NCBI GenBank assembly: GCA_017562135.1
Contig: QEYB01001586.1
Location: 21,778 to 85,777 of the forward strand
DNA from: Dipylidium caninum
Lineage: Eukaryota > Platyhelminthes > Cestoda > Cyclophyllidea > Dipylidiidae
Direction of reading: 5' to 3'
Length of the DNA: 64,000 bases
Below the pieces are notes generated by a model. The model was not told the DNA's origin and did no database searches. It saw only the letters and a list, made by a program, of their open reading frames with translations. Positions 55,253 to 64,000 of this stretch are shown piece after piece (the stretch's first letter is position 1; every line of letters starts with the position of its first letter). Both the position numbers and the translations under genes were made by a program.

Positions 55253-57179
55253 TGGCCCCATAACACGTTTTCACCATCCAGAACACTAAGTCTGGGTTCA
55301 TGCCAGCCATTCGCTTTAAAGGCCTCCACTTAAATATTACGTTTGTGTGTACGCGTGCTTTTGTCACTTTGAGCAGCGCGTTACACAATATTTAAACACT
55401 TAACTAAAGTACGGGGTGTGGAGGCCGAATGATTAAGCAACAGAAATACGATTCTTGTGAATATATTTATTTCTTGGTGCCACTGGGACCCTCTCTGCTT
55501 GTATACTACATTTATTCGCCTCCTCTGTGTAGGAGCCGTGGCGACATTGCTGCAAAAGGAGTGTGGGTTCAGACTGGGAGAAATGGAAGCATGAATGTTA
55601 CGTTTGAGGAAAATTGATGACTGTAACCAGGGTAGACATTAATTTACTGAAGGAAGCACTGTGGTCGTAGAGAGTCAGAGATTGAAGTCGTCGTTCTTTC
55701 GCCGTTGTTTGGTGAACAAAAGTCAGAGGACCAATTAAGGAGATCTGCCAAACTGTCGAAGCCATTATGAGTGGGATCCTCTCCGACAAAACATGACAAG
55801 TAGAATGGTGGGAGGGGGATAGTGGCACTGCGTCTTTTGCCTCAAGAGTAAGACACCGGCGCACCTCCACACCTCAGTCGAAAACATGAGCGGCAGTAAA
55901 AGAGAGCGTGTGGGAAAGTTAGACAATTCACAGTCTTGTCAGAGAATGGGCTTTCTCTCAGTGCGCATTATTATCCGATGATCTGTTCGATGATTAAGGG
56001 GGAATATGGAAGAAGCATGTTTGGCCCGCTTTCAACACGAACACTGTACCAGTTCAATAGAGTTGTTTCAAATGTACCAGTCAATAAGAGGCAGGGTACA
56101 TGGTGAATCACGAGGTACAAGTGGAATTATAGGGGATTTATACTATTGTCAACTGAGTCCGTCTTGATTTGCGGATTTGTGGAGTGCTCTTTCTCGTCCT
56201 TCTGATCAAATGTTGGATTCGAGAGGAGGGAAGAGTGAGTAAGCACCTGTGAAGCGTTATTGTTAGTGTCGACGCTATCCACAATGGGCTGACAAGAAAA
56301 GAATTTTGTAGAGTCTATAAGATCAAGAACACACTGACGATAGACAACTGCGTGCATAATTCACTCGCTATTGCCTCTCTCACACAATAGCATTGCACTA
56401 AAGCCCGATGAGGTGCTCTCATCGGACAGAGAATAGCCACGACAATTTTTTTCGCCAAAAAGATAATATATGCACGCAAATTAACGTCACTTGCATCACG
56501 CGCGGCCTAAGATGAGGCAGTGCGGAAGGTGGATTAAGGAAGAGAAGTTCAGCCATGTGCAGACGTCTCCTAATTGCCAACACACTGACACTTGTTAGAA
56601 GAGCTGTAGTAACTGACGGCGTGGCCTACGAAGGTGGTTTTAAGTGAAGGAGTGGATGACGTACATTGTGCGCTGATCGTCATCCCAAACTTAATTGAAG
56701 TCAATGTCATTGGGTGAATGGGTGAATTGATGTCAAGTCACTTGCTCTGACAGTGTATTTACGGTGGGGGAGTGAGGCGATGAGAAGTTGCTGTCACCCT
56801 CCAAGTAGTTTCAGAAATCACCTTGAAATAACTTCCACCGTCTCCCGTTGACATCGTTTTCCACCTCATGCTCCTCCTCCTCCGAGCCTGAGAGCACTCA
56901 AAATACCTGGACCACACCCGATTTCCATGTTCGACTTCAGCATTTTTTCAATAAGATCCTCTCATACTTTGTTAATGACTGAGTCAAAAAGCATCCTGTC
57001 GATTGTGATCCTCGGAGCAGGTATTCTTCATTGCAGTAGGGATTGGTGGAATTTATGTATTTGAAGGGAAGGATTGGTGATGCTCCTCGCGTACAGCTTA
57101 GGCTGACTATTTCCTTAATGATTGAGAATAGTAGATGAATTTGTCTGATCAGCATGCATTGCAACTTCTTACTTTCGCG

Positions 57180-57660
57180 TACTGTACATGCAGCGGGATG
57201 GTTTCAAAAAGGAATACCGGTCGAAGTGCACTGCATTGGACTCCTTTAAGTTCCTCTTCCACATAGGAAAGTGAAAGTTTGCTGGGCAGTGACAGCGGCA
57301 ATATACAAATTCGCCCCTTGAGTTGAAGAAACCAATCTCTTTGCCGTATTAGACCAGCGTCAGCGACCAAAGCGTAAATGAAAAAAGGTGCATCTCTGAC
57401 ACTCGTATGCATCTTCTAATTTCAACAAATTACGTGCGATACTGTTTAACAATCCATTTGGACTTAGAATAGGTACGTTTACATTCGATTAACATGGAAT
57501 TACCCGACAAAGTGAACAAACCTGTCAGATTTGCGCAAATGGAATGTCAAAATAAGTGCAATGTTGCCTATTCGCAAGTGTAAAACTACCAAAGACGCTG
57601 CTTGACGTTCCACAGCGATAATGGTTGCGTGTCCACTTTCGTCCACTGGGTTACGACAAA
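57180..57660 (-). pseudogene. Family A relic, copy 7b mirror (right arm)
   Basis: The mirror of 50,345-50,840. In this arm the exon 3 frame keeps LSYVEEELKGVQCSALRP in a single phase (minus strand, around 57,270-57,220), whereas the left arm is shifted there. The exon 2 remnant is at about 57,640-57,510. It has stops and is non-functional. Confidence 0.55.
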
Positions 57661-57669
57661 AGTCGAAAA

Positions 57670-60600
57670 CTACCTACCTACCTACTACGCCAAGGAGTAG
57701 TTAGCGTGTGAGAGCTGGTGGATATCATGCATTGCTTTTGGCTTCTGTGTCCGCAAACCGTGTGTGGCAGAGATGAACTTTGTGATGTCTGCTATAAGGG
57801 ATGAATTGGCTCGTTGACCACTGGATTCATGGCACGAATTCGAAATTATTAAGCGTCATATTGGAAGGAACCTGCACTTGGCACCTTGGCAAGAAGTAAA
57901 AACTCTTTTCCGTATTCCCATGTAACTTGTTACGTACATTACAGCATGTGATGATCTGATTAGATAATTCATTGTTCATCCAGGTGTTATTGCAGACCCC
58001 TTTATAATACAAGCAGAATTACCAAAAAAGTGCATTTATCGAGGGCTACAACTGCTTAAGAGTCGCTGTCGCTGTTGGTTATTGTTCAAATTTTACTTAA
58101 TAGCTACGCACTTTTATAAAATACGATGCATGCTTAACACAACAGTTAATTTCTTTTACTTTCGACGTAACCTCTTCCACTCGCTTTCACTCATCCACTT
58201 CATCCGCGGTTTAGCATGTCGACATTTAATCGGACGACCTGTGATTGAATCTCTTACGAACTTGATTAGACCATTGTAGAGAGAATAAAAACAATTTTGT
58301 CGTTGCCTTGCTCTTTAGGGTGTCTCGTCATTCACTTTCACTGACCAGGTATGCTACTTATAGATTACAGCATAGTAAGTAGACATCATTTCGAGGTAAA
58401 TTCTAGGCAGGAGACTAGGGTCCATGCAATGAAAGCAAATAAATGCTTTTGCCGGTACGGTGTGAAGGTGGCATTGGAGCACAGATATGAGCTTTGAGCA
58501 ACTCTTCCTCCAGACCACTTCATTACCATCCCATCTGTCTCTTTTCCTACTGGAAGCGAATCCTATTTTTATATTGGTGTTCCCGATATAATAATACATT
58601 TCTTAATGCAACTTCCTTTAATTCTCGGATAAGCTCAGGCGAAATCACTCCTTATTCCCTTCCCGACATGTCATGCTAGAAGTGGGGATCAAGGGATTGC
58701 CAGAAGTAAACCCTGAGGTGAGTGACAGACATGGGCAAATATTCCTCACAAGAGTAGTCACCCGTTAAAGGCAGTGAACATGGTGACAATTGTCTTTGCA
58801 CATAACAAGCTGTCTAACCATTCGATCCACTGCACTCTCATCAATGCTATTAAATACAAATCAGAACCTTTGGGCCTCGGGATCTACCACCTCGAACACA
58901 AAATGGATATATCAGGTAAGCGAAACTTTGTTGTGGGACATAAACGGAGGAAAGCGAGACTTCGTCGTCAGCTGTGATTTGAAATAGTTTTTAACAGTAT
59001 GCGCTAAGAATGGCTTGACGATGTTCCGAATACTCTAAGGCCTGTGAGTCAATGGGAGATGGCACACCTTTCATGGAATGGGAGGTGAAGCATGCGCAAT
59101 TGATTCGATTTTACTGTGAAGCATATTTTGCGTCAAATCGCTATACATCATCTAGATTGCTGCAAACTGATTGCTCCTCGTCTATCGACATATATTTTCC
59201 AGACCACCACAAAGTTCAGGCTGACATTGTAATGGCATTAGCAGTTTTACTCTGCTACACGAAATGTTCCAGTAAAGTCTTCACCTGTACGCCAGGTTAA
59301 ATCTACAACCATTTTCTTTGTTTGTTTTGGCACGGCGAAAAATATGACACTTGGCATTTGACCGTAACACGTCAAAAAAGTTAGCAATTAATACACCAAA
59401 GCGAAGATATGTGACGATTTAACCACCTTTATTACGGCAAAGGGTAAAGAGTGTCGGAAGAGGTTAGGATCATCTAACATAAAGTAGGAGATATCATTTC
59501 GCATTGGAATCGAGTTTCTGACGAAGAATGTTTGAGTGGTTTTTCAAGGTGGAAGGTTACATGAATGACCTGAATAATCTTTGGGAAGAAAAGCAGTAGA
59601 AAAGAGAACCTAAGAGAGAAAAACTTCACTGAGAGGCTTGGCTTCTGACTGGTAGACTATACCTAGATTCATGTCAGTGTTTCTCCAAACAGTCAACACA
59701 TTTTTTTTCTTTGTCACTCCCATATTTTCGTCAGCGTCTGATGACGCTAGAGTGGGTAGAGAAGATGCAGGCAATTGAGCTTGACTCTTATGAAGTGGGG
59801 AAGGCCAACTCAAACGAACTACATTCATTTTATGCCGTCATCCTATTTGGTAACACAATAGCAGGAGGCAAAACATCTAATATATAGTTCCATGATTTCA
59901 CCAAATTAACCTGGATTATCTGGTGTTTTCTCTAACAAACGGATTATCGACAATTGGATGTTAGACACTTTCCCTAAACGTAACAAAAATAACACTCAGG
60001 TTGTTTGAAGAGGAAGGAAGGAGAGCGACAGGTCCCTTAATATTCTTATATGATTAATGACTTCAGGTTGCTCGTACAATCATAATTCAGACGGGGTTTC
60101 TCAGCTTCCAACTCTTGCTCTCAATCCGATGCCAAGGTATTCACAATGTGAGGTCGGAAATGGAGTACAGCAGCCATCTTACCCTCTAAAAATTCTGATG
60201 CAAGGCATTTGTGTTATTACTCAGACACATAATAACTGTCAGTCAGCAGTCACCTTTAATGTAAAGAATATCTTTAACGTCGGATTATGGCACTTGGATA
60301 TTCGATAATATAAACACGCTCTAATCTTCTTACTTCTTCAACCACTTGGAATACAAAAAGCTGTTCTGACGGATTTGCTCTGCTGGGTATCGGTGCCAAG
60401 ACGGGCGAGGTTTGAGTGATGTTGGTCGAAAAACACGTCACTGTCCCTCTTTTGAACGGTAAGTAAACTGATCTTGGACAGAAAACCGTGATAAGATTTT
60501 TGGGGATGCGTGGGTAAGGGCGGGTGTAAATAGAGTGTTCAACTACCGCAAAAGTTCTGTATATGTGTTGAATCGGGTCGTTACCAACCGCATGGCACTG

Positions 60601-62000
60601 TACACATATAGAATCTCCATCCTATCCCTTGCCAGTGCACACATATGCGCCATAGCGGCGGATGTAATAGAATGGAGAGGAGGCACAAACATTCTAATTG
60701 CGTTATTAGGGTCGCTAAATGGATTACTCTCGGAGGAGTCATCACAGGAGGTATTTGGGGTAATTGGATAAATGAAAAATTATGTTGGGGGCAGAGGGGT
60801 ATCAATTGCTTCTGAGTAAGGTAAAAAAGTAAGCGCCACTTATCCAGTTCCTCAGCATTGGTCATTGAAATCGTCACGCACTAGAAAATCTCCTCCCTTA
60901 CCGTAAACAGCTGCGAGTAGCAATTGCAGAATATCTCTCGGAGAGATATATTATTTTTGGTGGTGGTTACGCAATTGCGGTGCACATGGGATGATGTGAT
61001 TTACTGTTTGGAGTGACAATCCGTGAAGTGAGCGAACCTGAAACACCATGAGTTTTTTAGAAGTGGTTCTCTCACGATATCACTTTCGACATGGAACGCA
61101 TGAATGACGAGAGGACTAGTCACTTGTTATAGCGCACTACTTGCGGGATGTTGCTAAATGAACCATCGATTTAGCTCAGATGATGTTGGCTTAACTGGTG
61201 TTCTTCGGATAGGTCATTTGCTTGCATCTTCCAACTCATAGCAGAAGCCAGTACTCCAAAACCTAATTCAACACCTTTCCTTACACTTCCGCTCTCATCG
61301 CTTCATCACCCACATGCAAGCAACAAAAAAAATTCTAGGTGGTGTATAGTGTTTATGTTGATGTTACGAAGAATATGTTCTTCTACTTGTGCTGTGAATT
61401 CTCGAACTAATTCATTACCAAAATCATTTTGGGTGAACAAAATAATACTGCTGTAATAGTTTACACCTCCAACGGGATGAGCCTGATATCGCTTATAGCC
61501 TGTGTGTAGACAATGGCGCCGTTTTCCAGCTTCACCAACAATGCTGCTTTTTACTTAGGTCTTGACTGGCTTGATGTCATTTCTACAGGCGAAGACCGAC
61601 CAGTGCACTTTTCCTCCGTGGAAGGGTTTTTTACTTACATAACGAGGGTGTGATCATATTCAGTAGCTGAGAGAGGCTATTTTGCAGCGCCCATTGCCAA
61701 TCCTCCTGCCATGTGTGCTTCAGAAAGGCTTCCCAGTTTTTGGTCGTCTTCTCAATTTTTCTCTTCAGCAGACAACGAAAAGGCTTAGTTGGTACAATCT
61801 GTTTAGCCTGACGGACTGAGGGGACCTCTTTTTTTGGGGGAAACATGGCCATTGGCGAGCTGAAGATCGGGGTCCTCAAGACAATAACATGAGGAGGACT
61901 GATGTCAGTCGCTTTAGTCCTCACTAGTGAACATAAAAGCTCTATGAAAAGGCCCACCTCTACAGACAGCGATAGCACAATTCTGCTAACCGGGACCTTC
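57670..62000. other. Right-arm DNA without a supported gene
   Basis: The mirror of 46,400-50,330. Frames here are disrupted relative to the left arm by indels and none has a motif. The 115-codon minus-strand frame at 61,631-61,978 corresponds to left-arm sequence at 46,330-46,660 that is not open for that length. Confidence 0.4.
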
Positions 62001-62029
62001 GAAACTTATTTACTACAACCATCCTTTGT

Positions 62030-62762
62030 CGGTTAAAATCTCAGTGTTTAATGACTTTTTGGAGTGCATCAACGTGTATGTTTAATAGCTTTAGCCACCG
62101 GACTTCAACGGAATATAAGCACGACCGTGCAACTTGACGTATTTGCAAGCCAAATCTGAATTAAGGTCAGTTAATTTCCCTCAAAGTAGGAGGCCCTGCA
62201 AGATTGCATTCCTGTCACTAGAAAGCCGTTTCTCCGTCTTGCAGAAAAATTTTCAAGTAATAAGATTTTTTTGTGCGTGCCGTACGTCAGACAGGACGAA
62301 ATAGAAGAAATTCCTAACGAGGAGTCAGCGGGCATATGGGTTAAACACACTATTCACATTGTCTAATAATATGCCATTCGCAGTTTAATGTTATTGCTAA
62401 TGGCGATTCATAAATAGTTTTGCAAGGATATTCTTACTCTACAATACAATTATGCTCTTTTGAACAGTTTGCTTGACATTGAAAGACAAGAATATCGATA
62501 AAATCTTGTTCCGAGAAATATACGTAGACTGAGACTTTCCTCTTTTGCAAGAAGAGACACTCTCGTGTATGTTACGACATTAACCCGCATGTTGAGGGTT
62601 GCGTCTCGATTTTGTGTTAAGCGACGCGCTATAGCGATTAGGGCCCAAGAAGGTATTGAGGTAAAATGTTTAAAAGAATAAGGAGCGGCATAGATAGCAT
62701 TGCTTCAGATAAGGCTGGCTAACCGGTTCATGGGATCAAATTCATACCTTGGAGCATGTGCT
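62030..62762 (-). pseudogene. Family A relic, copy 7 mirror (right arm)
   Basis: The mirror of 45,592-46,342. The promoter element CACATGCTCCAAGGTATGAATTTG is at 62,762-62,739, with the same damaged TATGAAT as in the left arm, so the promoter was already broken before the arms duplicated. The exon 2 fragment (around 62,470-62,350) and exon 3 (about 62,170-62,030) match the left copy with extra indels. Confidence 0.6.
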
Positions 62763-63336
62763 CGCTGGGGCACGCCATTGCTGAGCAGGCCAGCGGTGGT
62801 CATCGCTGCATACATAGTTATAACACTGAAAGGGGGAGCAAGAAGATTAAAGCGCACGATGGCAAATTTACTGAGACCTTTGTCTCACTTAGGGTATATA
62901 ATGTGGACATGAAAGAAGGAGGTGTTAAACTTGCTTCAAATGGGGGCTTCGGGCTGGAATCTAGCGGCATGTGCACAATGGTATTTGTTTGCCCATTGTT
63001 AACTCAATGACAAGTAGTGACCAGAAATTCATTTCTATTGTAAAATATGGCGATGGGGCCATCAATTTAGAAGCGCGTTACAGACAATGGAGGAAGGCAA
63101 GGAAAGGTTAGCAAACGCGATATCAGAGACAAAAAAAAATATTAATGTACGTCCCTCCAAAGAATTTTTCAGCTTTCACAGTATCGTTTACACTCCCGAG
63201 ACAGAGAAGTTAATTTTGATTGGGATAATCTGACTGTTAACAACAGAGTCATATTGCTGGCAAATCGAAAGGTCTACAACTCTGACAGGTTGAAGCTGCT
63301 GGGCCAAAGAATTTTTTTCGCTCCTTTCCTCTAATT

Positions 63337-63510
63337 CATGGAACAGTCATCAGAGTTGTAATAGTGAACTGAAAAAAACCCCTCACAGCTTAACTGCACG
63401 TCCCTAGGAATGAAGTGCCTATGTTGGTTTGGGTGCATGCCAAGACACAGCGTATCGCAGCCTTTCCCAAATGCTTTTTCATTTGCACCTGCATGTTCTC
63501 TTTGGGGGTC
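63337..63510 (+). repeat. Family B repeat, mirror copy
   Basis: The mirror of 44,768-45,075. ATGGAACAGTCATCAGAGTTG is kept, but an extra A after it and further indels in the following 150 bp break the YSELK frame. Confidence 0.5.
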
Positions 63511-64000
63511 AAGAAATGCCCAGGCTGCTACTAGCGTTATTGTGAATCCGATCATATTTTTTCGCGCGCTATTCAGGCGAGGACCTCCCTGTGTAGCACT
63601 AATGTTTCCGTCTACACGACCAAGCCGTGTCTTATGTCAAGCATTACATGCTCATGTTTCCCCCTAAGGAATTTGCGTTCTTTAATTCGCTCTTCACATT
63701 CATTTCTCGTTCTACTTCGACATGGATAGATCGACCCTGAACAACGATAGATATTTTCATTTTCATGCACTGCTTGGAAGCCCTGGCGTGCCCCTCCACT
63801 ACTTCTCTAATGTACCGTGCGCTGTCCTGCATATTACTCCAGCGGTGAGCGAAACGATAATTTGACAAAACGGTAACTCGTATTTGTGTCAATACGTCCA
63901 GAATAAGTCAACGAATTTCAATATCCAACTGCAGGTATTTTCTTTTGCTGCAAATAGCGGATATGTATCTTTCGAACGATAATTTGGCCTAATTTGCCCA

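Larger units (their letters stand above)
55512..64000. repeat. Large inverted repeat, right arm (runs off the window)
   Basis: The reverse complement of the left arm from its inner end GAGGCGAATAAATG to about 44,454. The last bases of the window still match the left arm (AAATTAGGCCAAATTAT), so the arm continues beyond 64,000. It is about 400 bp longer than the matching left-arm stretch because of insertions, mostly between the mirror positions of 45,600 and 47,640. All genes recognised in it are relics mirrored from the left arm. The rest is non-coding. Confidence 0.92.

Noticed and set aside
44400..64000. Large inverted repeat as a sequencing chimera (a read turning back on itself)
   Set aside because: The 3-kb unique loop and the many true substitutions between arms, mostly transitions, do not fit a simple fold-back read. 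A haplotype mis-join remains possible and is listed as a check.
1..64000. tRNA, rRNA, CRISPR array or bacterial operon
   Set aside because: No cloverleaf with a T-loop GTTCGA word in the right context, no regularly spaced repeats and no ribosome-binding-site-led gene series were found.

Overview
This window looks like nuclear DNA of an animal, probably an invertebrate. It has no bacterial-style operons, long open frames are rare, and the genes that can be supported have short introns of about 100 bp with GT/AG ends, TATA boxes and signal peptides. The DNA is AT-leaning, gene-poor and full of decayed gene copies. I cannot name the phylum from sequence alone, and I recognise neither main gene family.

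Two secreted-protein families dominate. Family A is a small secreted protein of about 196-226 residues with conserved Cys37, Cys86, Cys98 and Cys185. It is encoded by a 103-nt signal-peptide exon, a 250-nt second exon and a variable third exon, joined by phase-1 and phase-2 introns. Two copies look intact (35.8-36.6 kb and 40.8-41.7 kb, + strand). One is nearly intact but frameshifted (54.4-55.2 kb, - strand). About a dozen relics lie on both strands at 0.5-8.8, 20.9, 26.1-26.7, 29.1-29.8, 34.9, 45.6-46.3, 50.4-50.8, 57.2-57.7 and 62.0-62.8 kb. From 35.8 kb the family forms a tandem array with TATA boxes at 35,790, 40,730 and 45,609, a period of about 4.9 kb. The promoters share an ACATGCTCCAAGGTATAAAT-like element. 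Downstream of many copies is a repeat whose opposite strand carries a conserved protein-like motif (here called family B).

The second family (AMP-like) is a 164-residue precursor with a signal peptide, a very acidic propiece with Gly-Glu repeats, and a 40-residue Arg-rich C-terminus with a Cys-Phe-Pro-Thr-Cys turn. This is the layout of an antimicrobial-peptide precursor. Two copies differing by one residue sit head to head in an inverted repeat (9.19-10.15 and 13.38-14.32 kb). Two truncated copies lie in its loop. Relics lie at 16.3-16.5, 17.8-18.1 and 28.0 kb. A divergent 66-residue relative at 22.57 kb keeps the promoter but has no acidic propiece.

The right third is a much larger inverted repeat. 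The left arm (about 44.4-52.49 kb) pairs with the right arm (about 55.51 kb to the window end), around a loop of about 3 kb that holds the frameshifted family A copy. The arms differ by scattered substitutions and indels, and the frames within them are broken differently, so most arm ORFs are not genes. A decayed mariner transposase fragment lies at 39.5-39.8 kb. No tRNA, rRNA or CRISPR array was seen.
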